This document shows positions 45,461-54,822 of a stretch of 64,000 bases of DNA, one piece after another; position 1 is the stretch's first letter; every line of letters begins with the position of its first letter. The DNA is from Arcicella sp034519515 (GTDB lineage: Bacteria > Bacteroidota > Bacteroidia > Cytophagales > Spirosomataceae), in contig JAXHOK010000035.1 in the NCBI GenBank assembly GCA_034519515.1, forward strand, positions 1 through 64,000. The letters are read 5' to 3'. The notes under the pieces are model-generated. The model searched no databases, had not been told where the DNA came from, and saw nothing but the letters and a program-made list of their open reading frames with translations. The position numbers and the translations under genes are program-made.

Positions 45461-47446
45461 TCACTTCCTTTGTTCTTCAACTAATCTTTTAATTTCTTCC
45501 GAAGTATTGTATCTCTTTACTCCCTTTCTGACTTTGGTTCTGATAAACTTTGGACGTTTTTTTGTTTCTTCAAAAATCTTAGCAATATATTCCCCTAAAA
45601 AGCTGATTCCCAATAGGTTAAGCCCTCCAAAGAACATTACTAAAACTATCACCGTGGAAATACCTGATGTGGTTTGCAGATTTAGAATATATTTGGCAAC
45701 AATCTGCCAAATGATACCCAAAACTGATAGTCCCGTCATCACAAACCCTGCGTAAGACATGATTTCTAAGGGAACAAAACTGAATGAAAATATTGCTTTT
45801 TTAGCCCACCAAATATTTTTTCGCCAATTATTGGTTGATACACCAAACATTCTTTCAGGACGAATGTAATCTACACCAACCTGTTTGAAACCTACCCACG
45901 CTCGTAATCCTCTTAAAAATTGCTCAGTTTCAGGAAGACTTACTAATTCTTTTACCACTTTGCGGTCAATCATTGAAAAATCTCCTGCATCTTTTGGAAT
46001 GTTGATATAGGACATATTTTTGAAGATTTTGTAAAAAGTTTTATAGAAAAAATGCAACCAAGCGGGCATTTCCCGCTGAACTCTCACGCCATACGTCACT
46101 TCAAAACCCTGTGTCCATTTTTCATAAAATTTCGGCATAATTTCGGGTGGGTCTTGCAAATCGCCATCCATCAAAACCACCGCATCACCCGTTGAAATCT
46201 CCATTCCTGATAAAAAACCTGCCTGTGAACCAAAATTTCTTGAATGTGAGATGGCAATTACATTGGGGTCTTTATTACAAATTTCTTCCAAAACCTCTTC
46301 TGTATTATCTGGAGAACAGTCGTTTACAAAGATAATTTCGTAACGAACCTTCATTTCATTGAAAGTTTTGACTAATCGCTCGTACATATATGGAATTGCC
46401 TCTGCATCTCTGTAACACGCAATGATGGCGGTTATAACAGGATTTAAGTAAGGATTCTGAAAAGCGGGCAACAAATTCTCTTCATATTTTACGGCATCTT
46501 GCCACGCAGAATACTGTCTAAGTCCTTGATTTAAAGGGGTTTTAGTTTTCCAGCCTAAATCTTTTTTTGCTTCTGTGGGGTCGCCGAACCATTCTGCTAA
46601 ATCCCAAGAACGATTTTGCATTGTTCCCCACGAAGGTTCTTCTTTGATACCAAATTCTTTGCGACAAACTTCCACCAAATCACCAATCGTGGTTTTCACG
46701 CCACTGGCAATGTTGTATGATTTCCCTCTGATTTCGGGCGACATTTTGAGGGCAGCATCCATAAAAGCCTCTACACAATCTGCCATATAAACAAAATCTC
46801 TACTGATTTCGGGTGAAACAAAATTGGGCAACTTGCCTTGTCTGACGTTCTCAATCAATCTTGGAATCAAACGGTCTGGTTCTTCCCAATCACCATAAAT
46901 TGAATAAAGACGGAGATTTATGGCATTTTTTTGATGAACTTGGGCGTAAAATTGAATGGTGAAAGCGGCTGAGACTTTTGAAACGGAATAATGACTATTG
47001 GGTTCGAGTTTATCAGTTTCTTTGGGAGTTGTGCAATTAAAACCGTATTCAGAACTACTTCCCGCATGGATATAAACCATGTCGGCATCGAGATTTTCTA
47101 ATAAATTAACCGTTCCGATTACATTGGTTTCATATGTCAGCGTTACGTTTTTTTGCTTGGAATATGCTCCGTAAGCCGCTAAATTGAATATTGTTTTAGG
47201 TTTGTAACTATTAAAAACTTCTTGAACTGAATAATTAGAAACAATATCACAATGAACAATATTGGCAGCAGGAACGTCCAATAATTTCAAACGCCAAGCC
47301 TTCTGGGCATCGTGTGTGAGGGCAAAACAATCTTTACGAACACTAAAAATATCTTTAAAAAGGTTTGCTCCAATGAAACCACTGGCTCCATACACGAAGA
47401 TTGGTCCTTTGAGAGATAAGATTTTTTCTTTTACCGAATCGGTCAT
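45461..47446 (-). CDS. Fused NAD-dependent epimerase/dehydratase and family 2 glycosyltransferase
   Basis: One 661-residue protein carrying two enzymes. Residues about 15-320 are an extended SDR with IFVYGASGFIGANLFKDIF, the catalytic Ser in HAGSSSEYGF, Tyr-x3-Lys in NSHYSVSKVSAAF, and RDFVYMADCVEAFMDAA. Residues about 335-660 are a DPM1-like GT2 with AIIACYRDAEAIPYMYERL, IIFVNDCSPDNTEEVLEE, VVLMDGDLQDPPEIMPKF, and two C-terminal membrane helices (MSYAGFVMTGLSVLGIIWQIV and TVIVLVMFFGGLNLLGISFLGEYIAKIFEE). No stop or frameshift separates them. It sits between the two transketolase halves, so one module may build a nucleotide sugar and load it onto a lipid carrier. Confidence 0.9.
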   Translation of the reverse strand: MTDSVKEKILSLKGPIFVYGASGFIGANLFKDIFSVRKDCFALTHDAQKAWRLKLLDVPAANIVHCDIVSNYSVQEVFNSYKPKTIFNLAAYGAYSKQKNVTLTYETNVIGTVNLLENLDADMVYIHAGSSSEYGFNCTTPKETDKLEPNSHYSVSKVSAAFTIQFYAQVHQKNAINLRLYSIYGDWEEPDRLIPRLIENVRQGKLPNFVSPEISRDFVYMADCVEAFMDAALKMSPEIRGKSYNIASGVKTTIGDLVEVCRKEFGIKEEPSWGTMQNRSWDLAEWFGDPTEAKKDLGWKTKTPLNQGLRQYSAWQDAVKYEENLLPAFQNPYLNPVITAIIACYRDAEAIPYMYERLVKTFNEMKVRYEIIFVNDCSPDNTEEVLEEICNKDPNVIAISHSRNFGSQAGFLSGMEISTGDAVVLMDGDLQDPPEIMPKFYEKWTQGFEVTYGVRVQREMPAWLHFFYKTFYKIFKNMSYINIPKDAGDFSMIDRKVVKELVSLPETEQFLRGLRAWVGFKQVGVDYIRPERMFGVSTNNWRKNIWWAKKAIFSFSFVPLEIMSYAGFVMTGLSVLGIIWQIVAKYILNLQTTSGISTVIVLVMFFGGLNLLGISFLGEYIAKIFEETKKRPKFIRTKVRKGVKRYNTSEEIKRLVEEQRK

Positions 47447-47543
47447 TTTAAAAATAATTATGAATTATGAGTTATTAATTATGAATGTAAATAGCTGAAT
47501 ATTAATAAATTATGACTTCGTTTAAAACCTCATAATCCATATT
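47447..47543. repeat. Spacer with TTATGAATTATGAGTT words
   Basis: attatgaattatgagttatt (about 47457-47476) faces tttcataactcataattttt (47542-47561). The right arm extends past the stop codon of the transketolase N-half into its last codons. No ORF is present. Confidence 0.45.
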
Positions 47544-48371
47544 TCATAACTCATAATTTTTAAAAATATCACTTTTTGCCAATTCATACTGCTCCGCTTT
47601 CATGGGTAAATAATGCCATTCTAATTTATTTTCCATGTATGAAACTCCTTTTCCCTTAACGGTATTCGCAATTAGCAATTTTGGAATTCCGTTTTTTCGA
47701 GCTTTAAATAAATCAATTTGTGTGTAAATTTCTTCCACATCATGTCCATCACATTCCACAACTTCAAAACCCATCGCTTCCCATTTGGTCTTATCCGCTG
47801 AAATACCTAAAACTTTATCGGTATTATCAAAACCCTGCAAGCCATTTTTGTCAATCATCACAATCAAATTGTCCAATTGTTTGGCAACGGCATAATGAGC
47901 AGCTTCCCAAGTTGTACCTTCGTTGGTTTCACCGTCCGACATCAAAACGTAAGTAAATTCATCGTTTTGGAGGATTTTACTCCCTTGGGCAATACCTGAA
48001 GCAATTGGCAAACCATGGCCTAATGAACCCGTAGCAAAAGGAATCCCTTTGATTTTGTTAGGGGCAGGATGAGCAGGAAGAGTTGTTCCGTTTTGATAAT
48101 AAGTTTCCAAAACGCTATCCGAAATCTCCCCTAATTCGTGCAAACAAGCGTACAAAGAAGCAGCAGCATGACCTTTTGATAACAAAAAAACCTCATTCTC
48201 CTTCCGATGTGCCATCAAACTTCCAATCATTAAATCAATACATGACAAAGAACAACCAATATGCCCAGCATTGGCGGTGAAATACATTTCCAAAATTTTG
48301 AGTCGGAGTGTTCCTTGTAACTTATGTAGGTCGGTAAGAGATTCGATATTATTATGAGTTGAGGATGTCAT
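47544..48371 (-). CDS. Transketolase N-terminal (thiamine diphosphate-binding) subunit
   Basis: The cofactor-binding half of a two-gene transketolase, 275 residues. It has the conserved substrate histidine in FLLSKGHAAASLYACLHEL, the PAHPAP loop, FATGSLGHGLPIASGIAQGSK, and the thiamine diphosphate motif MSDGETNEGTTWEAAHYAVA (GDG-type, here SDGE...N) followed by VMIDKNGLQGFD. It is the promoter-proximal gene of the polysaccharide locus as far as can be seen. Its C-terminal partner is separated from it by the fused SDR-GT gene, an arrangement that suggests all three work together. Confidence 0.89.
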   Translation of the reverse strand: MTSSTHNNIESLTDLHKLQGTLRLKILEMYFTANAGHIGCSLSCIDLMIGSLMAHRKENEVFLLSKGHAAASLYACLHELGEISDSVLETYYQNGTTLPAHPAPNKIKGIPFATGSLGHGLPIASGIAQGSKILQNDEFTYVLMSDGETNEGTTWEAAHYAVAKQLDNLIVMIDKNGLQGFDNTDKVLGISADKTKWEAMGFEVVECDGHDVEEIYTQIDLFKARKNGIPKLLIANTVKGKGVSYMENKLEWHYLPMKAEQYELAKSDIFKNYEL

Positions 48372-48451
48372 TCAATAAGGATTGTTGATATATCCCTGCA
48401 AAATTAATTGATTTTTGCCTAAATAGGGTTGCGTTTACTAAATTTCATTTT

Positions 48452-50059
48452 TTATTGGACGACAATTTTCTTAGCAATCACTTTTTCTCCTTCAACATAT
48501 TGCAAAAAATATACGCCCGTTTGAAGTTTTAAATCAAACTCTTTTTTACGAATATTTCCATTAATTTGCTGCGAGAAAAACTCTTTTCCCAAAATATTGA
48601 CAATTTTAATCGTTCCCGTCAAAAAATTATCTCCATAGTATTCAAAGGTAAATTTTCCCTGATTGGGATTTGGATAAAGAGTGTAATTTAACTGCAAATC
48701 TGGCAAGGTAAATTTACATAAAAAAGTCTCTTTGCCCTTCAACTGAATTTTTTCAGCCCAACCGCCATAACTCACCGTCAATTCAGTTGTTTCGTTTTCA
48801 TTCGCAAATTCATTAATTGCGGCAATCAATATCTCATTCCCTTTCACGACTCCACGCCAAACAGGATCTTTATCTTTAAAATGTTGACGGGCACTTTTGG
48901 CAATAACCAAGCGATAATTACCCTCAAAGAAATCTTTGAACAAAGAAAGCCTATACAATGAATTAACGTAAGTTTCATAAACTGAATAATTCAAAGAGTC
49001 AGGCGTGATAGGGTTTTCCCAAAGCCAAACGCCTTTTGCTCCTGAGAAAAATGGCATAATCGCCTGAGCTTCAATTAAATACTTTTTGATATACTGATTA
49101 TAACCATACACTGAATTGGCTTGACATTTATTGTAACCCAACCACTCGAAGAGCATAATTTCTTTATTACTACGGGCAATATTTGCCTCGACCTGAAATA
49201 ATTGATACGCCACATTTGGATAATCATTCTGAAAACTATATTCATAACAGAAATAAGCTGATGGAGCTAAAAATGTATTTTGATTATAAAACTCCCCTCC
49301 TACCTTTTTTGTCAATGAATCAATCATATAATAATTAAGTACTTGGTCGGCGGTTTGCCATTCTTGCCAAGAATAATTCAGGGGAAATGTCTGATTTTTA
49401 ATTGGGGCATCTGAATAAGATGCAAGTTTTGTTTGATTAGGTAACTGATTTATTTTCAGATACTTAATCGGTTCAGCGTATAAGTTGGCGAGTGCCTTTT
49501 TATAGCTTTGAGTAAATTCAAGGTCTGGTAAATTACGATATTGAGACGGTAAAGTTGTATCGGCTTTCAGAAAACGAATTCCTGCATCAGTCGGGATTTC
49601 ACGTTCAACATCCAGCATTAAAATATCCAAATTGGGCATGGCTTTTCCGTATGTATCATTAAAAATATTCGCCATGCCTCGCATATCATCCGCCCATTTT
49701 TCTTGATATTTTTTTAAATCATTATTCCAAGGACTTTCTATTTCATACCATGGCTGACCCACAATGCTGGCAACTCCCCCCCACAAAATAGCTCGGTTTT
49801 TTTGTGGCAAATCAACATCATATCGGTTAAAATTTGCCAAATGCGAAAAACCATGCTTCAGTGGAGATTGCAAAGAATCATTAAATCGTGGACCCGTATA
49901 GGCAATCTTAAAAGGCAATGAAAATTCTGGAAATTGCTTCCAATTAATCACACCGTTTTGAGTTGATGCAGTGTATTTAAAAGAAAATTGGCAATCTGTT
50001 TGAGCAAAAGCCCCACAAGAAAGCATAAGAAGAAAGAAAATAATTGGCTTTTTATACAC
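48452..50059 (-). CDS. Secreted protein with type IX secretion C-terminal sorting domain
   Basis: A 535-residue exported protein. An N-terminal signal peptide (KKPIIFFLLMLSCGAFAQ) is followed by a large central domain I do not recognise (DAGIRFLKADTTLPSQYRNLPDLEFTQSYKKALANLY; EWLGYNKCQANSVYGYNQYIKKYLIEAQAIMPFF). The last 80 residues are a type A T9SS sorting domain: NYTLYPNPNQGKFTFEY, GTIKIVNILGKEFFSQQI, GVYFLQYVEGEKVIAKKIVVQ. It is therefore expected to cross the outer membrane by the gliding-associated secretion system. The many Trp/Tyr and a possible alpha/beta barrel hint at a glycoside-hydrolase-like domain, which is inference only. Confidence 0.85.
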   Translation of the reverse strand: MYKKPIIFFLLMLSCGAFAQTDCQFSFKYTASTQNGVINWKQFPEFSLPFKIAYTGPRFNDSLQSPLKHGFSHLANFNRYDVDLPQKNRAILWGGVASIVGQPWYEIESPWNNDLKKYQEKWADDMRGMANIFNDTYGKAMPNLDILMLDVEREIPTDAGIRFLKADTTLPSQYRNLPDLEFTQSYKKALANLYAEPIKYLKINQLPNQTKLASYSDAPIKNQTFPLNYSWQEWQTADQVLNYYMIDSLTKKVGGEFYNQNTFLAPSAYFCYEYSFQNDYPNVAYQLFQVEANIARSNKEIMLFEWLGYNKCQANSVYGYNQYIKKYLIEAQAIMPFFSGAKGVWLWENPITPDSLNYSVYETYVNSLYRLSLFKDFFEGNYRLVIAKSARQHFKDKDPVWRGVVKGNEILIAAINEFANENETTELTVSYGGWAEKIQLKGKETFLCKFTLPDLQLNYTLYPNPNQGKFTFEYYGDNFLTGTIKIVNILGKEFFSQQINGNIRKKEFDLKLQTGVYFLQYVEGEKVIAKKIVVQ

Positions 50060-50115
50060 GTTTAATAGATTATGAATTTTAATATTTATTTTTGTGCTTG
50101 TTAATCAACAAAGAT

Positions 50116-50562
50116 ATGAAACTCTCAAAAACTCTGATATTGTTTTTCTTTATTCTCTTGACTTTCGCCTGTTCAAAGGAACAAAGTACAGAAAGTGTTA
50201 AAGTACAAGCCATCAAATCTGCCACGTCTGGGTGGATTATTGATGGATTTACCACCGTAACTAACACGCCAATCGACCCCGCTCTTTTCACTGGCGATGC
50301 AAAATTTATCAACCAATTTATTTACAAGTTCCAAAACGGCGGAATTGTTCGTTCTTTCGACAAAATTTCAATTACCACAGCTGGACCATCGGGAACGTGG
50401 GGATTAATTGAAAATGACACTAAGTTAGACATCAATATTAATGGCAGCAAAGGCATTTGGGAGGTTATTGAACTAAGCACTCAAAAAATGATTCTCCAAA
50501 ATAAGATAAAAATTAATAACGTAGAAACACCCGTAAATATGGTATTTGTGCCTATTAAATAA
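50116..50562 (+). CDS. Small lipoprotein, hypothetical
   Basis: Using ATG 50116 gives a 148-residue product with a lipoprotein signal: KLSKTLILFFFILLTFAC, lipid-attachment Cys at residue 19. The upstream ATG at 50092 would add residues before the signal and is less likely. The mature part is beta-rich (SGWIIDGFTTVTNTPIDPALF, FIYKFQNGGIVRSFDK, GTWGLIENDTKLDIN, GIWEVIELSTQKMILQNKIKIN), resembling a small lipocalin-like or META-type beta-barrel fold. No family is recognised with confidence. It is divergent from the T9SS gene across a short gap. Confidence 0.7.
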   Translation: MKLSKTLILFFFILLTFACSKEQSTESVKVQAIKSATSGWIIDGFTTVTNTPIDPALFTGDAKFINQFIYKFQNGGIVRSFDKISITTAGPSGTWGLIENDTKLDININGSKGIWEVIELSTQKMILQNKIKINNVETPVNMVFVPIK

Positions 50563-50671
50563 GTTAGAAAGTTGGAGAAGTCAAAGAGTTAAAAAGTTTA
50601 TTTACACAACCTCAACTTCTATAACATTGTAACTTCTCAAACTCTTTTAAGGATAAATACCTTACAAAATC
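50563..50671. repeat. Spacer with AGTTGGAGAAGT/ACTTCTCAAACT words
   Basis: gttagaaagttggagaagtc and agagttaaaaag (50563-50596) face ctcaacttctataacattgt and aacttctcaaactcttttaa (50611-50650). The pairing is imperfect but clearly word-based. Confidence 0.5.
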
Positions 50672-52246
50672 ATGCGTAAAAATCTTTCGCTCGTTCTGGA
50701 GCCTGAAATTGCTTTTGATGAAGTAAATTTCAAAAAACATCTTCATAAATTATTGCATATTCCTGCGGATGCACCTGCCTTTATTCGTCCCCTAAAACGT
50801 TCCATTGACGCTCGTGGGCGACAAGTGAAGGTAAATGTTGAAGCAGAAGTATTTTTAGACGAAGCCCCTACCCCTCTAATTGCGTTCCAAAAAAACTACC
50901 AAGACGTTTCCAAAAAAAATCAAGCCATTATCGTTGGTGCAGGTCCGGCGGGAATTTTTGCGGCTTTGCGTTTGATTGAATTGGGTATAAAACCCATTCT
51001 TTTGGAACGTGGCAAAGACGTGCGAGCAAGACGTAGAGATTTGGCAGATATTAACAAAAAACATATTGTAAATCCCGAGTCAAATTATTGCTTTGGTGAA
51101 GGTGGGGCAGGGACATATTCTGACGGTAAACTTTACACTCGAAGTAAAAAAAGAGGAGATATTCGCAGGGTTCAAGAAATATTAGTAGCTCACGGAGCAA
51201 CTGAGGAAATTTTAATAGATGCTCATCCACATATTGGCACAAATAAATTACCTCAATTGGTCGCACAACTCCGTGAAAGCATTTTATCAGCAGGTGGCGA
51301 AGTGCATTTTGATACAAAGGTGATTGACTTTATCCTTGAAAATAAAGAAATAAAAGGCGTTATTTTAGAAAATGGAGACGAAATCACAGGCTTGGGCGTT
51401 ATTTTGGCAACGGGACATTCGGCAAGAGATATTTTTGAATTATGCCAGCAAAAAAACGTACTGATTGAAGCAAAACCTTATGCAATGGGCGTAAGAATTG
51501 AGCATCAACAAAGTCTCATTGATTCCCTACAATATCACCGTCCAGAACGTGGTGAATATTTGCCAGCGGCATCATATAGTTTAGTAGCTCAAACTTATTT
51601 TCAGGGAGTACAAAGAGGAGTTTTTTCGTTCTGTATGTGTCCAGGAGGGTTTATTGTTCCCTCGGCAACTGCCCCAGGCGAGTTGGTGGTTAATGGGATG
51701 TCGCCTTCTCGCAGAGACTCGAAATTTGCTAATTCTGGAATGGTAGTAGCCATCAATGATGTTGATTTACAGCCATTTAAACAATATGGAGCATTAGCAG
51801 GTTTGCAATTACAGAAAGAATTAGAGCAAAAAGCCTGTAAAATGGCGGGTGGAGGACAAGCCGCTCCTGCACAATTAGTAGGCGATTTTATCCAAAATCA
51901 AGTATCAAAATCTTTATTGGAAACCTCTTATCAACCAGGTTTGGTTTCAACGGATATGAGCCAAGTTTTACCAGATTTTATTACTAAACCTCTTCAAGAT
52001 GGTTTAAAACAATTTGGGCAAAAAATTAGAAATTACAGTTCAAATCAAGCACAAATTATTGGCATAGAAAGCCGTACTTCTTCGCCCGTAAGGATTCCGA
52101 GAAATAAAGAAACCTTGGAACATTTGGAAATAAAACGTCTTTTCCCTTGCGGTGAAGGTGCTGGATATGCAGGAGGAATTATGTCAGCCGCCATGGACGG
52201 GGAACGTTGTGCAGAAAAATTAGTGGAATTATATTCGAGGAGTTAG
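50672..52246 (+). CDS. FAD-dependent oxidoreductase of the COG2509 family
   Basis: A 524-residue flavoprotein of unknown substrate. An N-terminal ferredoxin-like domain (residues 1-75, with LKRSIDARGRQVKVNVEAEVFL) precedes the FAD-binding Rossmann motif AIIVGAGPAGIFAALRLIELGIKPILLERG. CFGEGGAGTYSDGKLYTRSKKRG and GVILATGHSARDIFELC follow, then the C-terminal RIPRNKETLEHLEIKRLFPCGEGAGYAGGIMSAAMDGERCAEKL. These are standard for the uncharacterised FAD-dependent dehydrogenases found across bacteria. It is probably cotranscribed with the NUDIX gene. Confidence 0.9.
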   Translation: MRKNLSLVLEPEIAFDEVNFKKHLHKLLHIPADAPAFIRPLKRSIDARGRQVKVNVEAEVFLDEAPTPLIAFQKNYQDVSKKNQAIIVGAGPAGIFAALRLIELGIKPILLERGKDVRARRRDLADINKKHIVNPESNYCFGEGGAGTYSDGKLYTRSKKRGDIRRVQEILVAHGATEEILIDAHPHIGTNKLPQLVAQLRESILSAGGEVHFDTKVIDFILENKEIKGVILENGDEITGLGVILATGHSARDIFELCQQKNVLIEAKPYAMGVRIEHQQSLIDSLQYHRPERGEYLPAASYSLVAQTYFQGVQRGVFSFCMCPGGFIVPSATAPGELVVNGMSPSRRDSKFANSGMVVAINDVDLQPFKQYGALAGLQLQKELEQKACKMAGGGQAAPAQLVGDFIQNQVSKSLLETSYQPGLVSTDMSQVLPDFITKPLQDGLKQFGQKIRNYSSNQAQIIGIESRTSSPVRIPRNKETLEHLEIKRLFPCGEGAGYAGGIMSAAMDGERCAEKLVELYSRS

Positions 52247-52306
52247 GTTTTAGGGATTAAATTTTAGTTACCTGCTAACATCTAACACCCAAAACCTAAA
52301 ACCTTA
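52247..52306. repeat. Spacer with GGTTTTAGG/CCTAAAACC words
   Basis: ttaggttttagggatt (about 52243-52258) faces acccaaaacctaaaacctta (52287-52306). The words match those in the 40595-40665 repeat. The left arm includes the stop codon region of the preceding gene. Confidence 0.55.
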
Positions 52307-52310
52307 CAAA

Positions 52311-52946
52311 ATGACCGATTTTACCACTTTTATCGAAAAGCTTTCTATCCATTTACAAAAGCCTTTGCCAGGTCAAGATGCCCACAATAAAATGGCATCA
52401 GAAAGTCGATTGAAATTAAAGATGCCCTCTCCCAACGAGCGGACACGTGAAAGTGCGGTCTTAATTCTGTTTTATCCTACCAAAAACCAAATCTTTATTC
52501 CCCTCATTCTGCGTCCGCAATATGATGGTGTGCATGGCGGGCAAATGGCTTTTCCAGGTGGTAGAGCTGAAAAAGAAGACGAAAACCTTATCCGCACAGC
52601 CATGCGTGAGGCACAGGAAGAAATTGGCGTTCGACTGACGGATATTAAGGTGATTGGACAATTGACTAAATTATACATTCCTCCTTCTAATTTTTTTGTT
52701 CAACCAGTTATTGGCTACATGAACCATAAGCCAGATTTCTATCCCGATGCTCGTGAGGTTGATAAAGTCATAGAAATTGGGTTGGAGGAAATAATAAATC
52801 CTGAAATTATTGGTCGTAAAATACTGAATGTCAGAGGTGTAGAGATAGATGCTCCTTTTTATCAAATTCAAGAACATACCGTTTGGGGAGCAACTGCCAT
52901 GATGATTTCTGAATTATTGACAGTCATTCAAGCGTCAGAGAGTTAA
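52311..52946 (+). CDS. NUDIX hydrolase, CoA pyrophosphatase-like
   Basis: A 211-residue hydrolase of nucleoside-diphosphate derivatives. The segment GGQMAFPGGRAEKEDENLIRTAMREAQEEIGV contains the Nudix box (G-x5-E-x7-REUxEExGU). The preceding FIPLILRPQYDGVHGGQMAFPGG matches the UPF0035 motif of coenzyme A diphosphatases such as NudL/PCD1. The acidic helix and N-terminal strand order are normal. It follows the COG2509 gene and precedes a membrane protein gene, with no obvious functional link. CoA turnover is likely; ADP-ribose hydrolysis is an alternative. Confidence 0.87.
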   Translation: MTDFTTFIEKLSIHLQKPLPGQDAHNKMASESRLKLKMPSPNERTRESAVLILFYPTKNQIFIPLILRPQYDGVHGGQMAFPGGRAEKEDENLIRTAMREAQEEIGVRLTDIKVIGQLTKLYIPPSNFFVQPVIGYMNHKPDFYPDAREVDKVIEIGLEEIINPEIIGRKILNVRGVEIDAPFYQIQEHTVWGATAMMISELLTVIQASES

Positions 52947-53066
52947 ATGTTTCCTTTCCGAAAACTACCACTTGATAAATGACAGTCCTCTACAGCCCGT
53001 TTTCATGGTATTTTGATTAATTTTACGCAATACAGCAAATTAAATGACGCCTCAAATTATAAATCT

Positions 53067-54784
53067 ATGTTACCAAACATTCAAAATTCATTTTTTGTCA
53101 AGTACCTCCCCTCATTGATTATCACTGCCATCGTTGCAATTTTTTATGTAGTTTGTAATCATTTTTCCTACAATTTTTTTTTACCAAGACGACTACCATT
53201 TACTCCGTTTCGTAACCGTAATTGAGGATAATTCTGTCAGTTTTCAAGAAAAGCTCAGGACACTTTGGGGACTTCATAACGAGCATCGAATCATTTTTCC
53301 AAGATTGATAACGCTCTTAGATTATTATTTTCAAGGACATATCGACTGGGCAGTCCTTAATGTGATATCAGCGTTGTATTATTTCGGTATTTTTTATTTT
53401 TTTCTTCAAAATATTACAGAAAACTGGGCTGAATAATTGGTACGTTTTACCAGTGGCTTTATTAGTTTTTCAACCAGCCGCCTACGAAAACTATTATTGG
53501 ACAATTTCTATACTACAACAAGTAGGAAACGTATTTTGGGCAATGTTTTTGTTTTACAGTATTGTCTATTTTAATCCTTCAAAATTCTGGATTTCACTGC
53601 TTTTAATCTTCATTTTAACCTTTACGCACGGTAATGGATTATTCGCTTTTGGCGTTGGTGGAATACTCTTATTTTTGCAAAAACGACACAAGCATTTAAG
53701 TATTTGGATTGGATTTATGGTAATCATTGCGATAGGCTATTTTTACGGTTATTACACCGCTCAAAATTCAAATATTGCAGAAAGCTTGAGTAATCCAACA
53801 AGGCTTATTGGCTGTTTTGGGGGATTTTGGGGAATATTCTTTAAAAATATTCTTAACACAACTAATCGAGCAATTTTATCAGGATTAGTTATATTCTCAA
53901 TTTTGTTCTTGATAAATATTCGATTATTCTTTACCTCTTTAATTCCAAGGTATTTTTCAAAATTTGAGAAATCCTTTCCTGAAAAAAACCAGTTTCTTTT
54001 TGCTTGCTTTCTGTATTTAACCATCACCGCTGGCTTAGTGGCACTGAGTCGTTCTTGGAGTTCTCTTGATGCAGCATTTCAGAATCGGTATTTGCATAAT
54101 TCCGTGATTGGCTTTGTGCTTTTATACTGCACTTTATTACTTTATCGTTCCGAAAAAATCAAAATAATTACGTTCATTTTTGGAATATTTTTCAGTACCG
54201 TTTATTATGTTTTTTCTTGGTATTCAAACTATGAATTTTTACGTATTCAACAACAAACCCAACAATCCGATGCCGTAAATTATGCTTTGAATGGTGTAAC
54301 AACAGTAAATGAGAAGTATTTCAATATGAATATTGAGGGAATTTTAAGACAATCGTTTAAAAATGGCGTAAGTGTTTTGCCAAAAGGTCAATTAAGGGAC
54401 ATTATAACAAACTTAGATAAATATAAATCAGAAAAGAAAACCAGTTTTGCTATCGAAATATTGAAGGATTCTATACTATCCTTCAATATTTCCAACTCAC
54501 ATTATCGCCCTGTTTATCAGTTTACTAATCTAAATTTCCCTCATTCCGAACAGATATTCCTACTACTAAAATCTGATAAAAATACTTTTGTTTTCGCAAC
54601 TAACCAACGCAAAAACAGGAAGTTAGATTTTGTTAAAACTATGGATTTTTTTACCGATGGTTTTTATGCTTCTATCACAACTGACGCTTTGCCCACTGGC
54701 GAATATTCAGTTGCTATTCTTCAAGAAGAATACGATAATTCCTTTCATTATTTCACAACCCACTACAAAATTTCAAACCCTTAA
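53067..54784 (+). pseudogene. Polytopic membrane protein, paralogue of 42720-44363, two frameshifts
   Basis: A GT-C-like membrane protein starting at ATG 53067 (LPNIQNSFFVKYLPSLIITAIVAIFYVVCNHFSYNFF). One extra T in the run at about 53173-53181 breaks the frame. Corrected, it reads YQDDYHLLRFVTVIEDNSVSFQEKLRTLWGLHNEHRIIFPRLITLLDYYF, including the acidic motif and NEHRI loop shared with the 42720-44363 protein. A missing A near 53421 shifts it back into the long frame ending at 54784 (FQPAAYENYYWTISILQQVGN, FTHGNGLFAF, several helices, soluble tail). Without correction only short fragments are made. Function unknown. Confidence 0.75.
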
Positions 54785-54822
54785 GGGAGCATACAAATTT
54801 AAACATACCCACTTCTGGTATG

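Noticed and set aside
44436..48371. 2-oxoacid dehydrogenase E1 alpha/beta subunits
   Set aside because: The order of motifs and the lack of E2/E3 fit a split transketolase; the locus is full of sugar-modifying genes.
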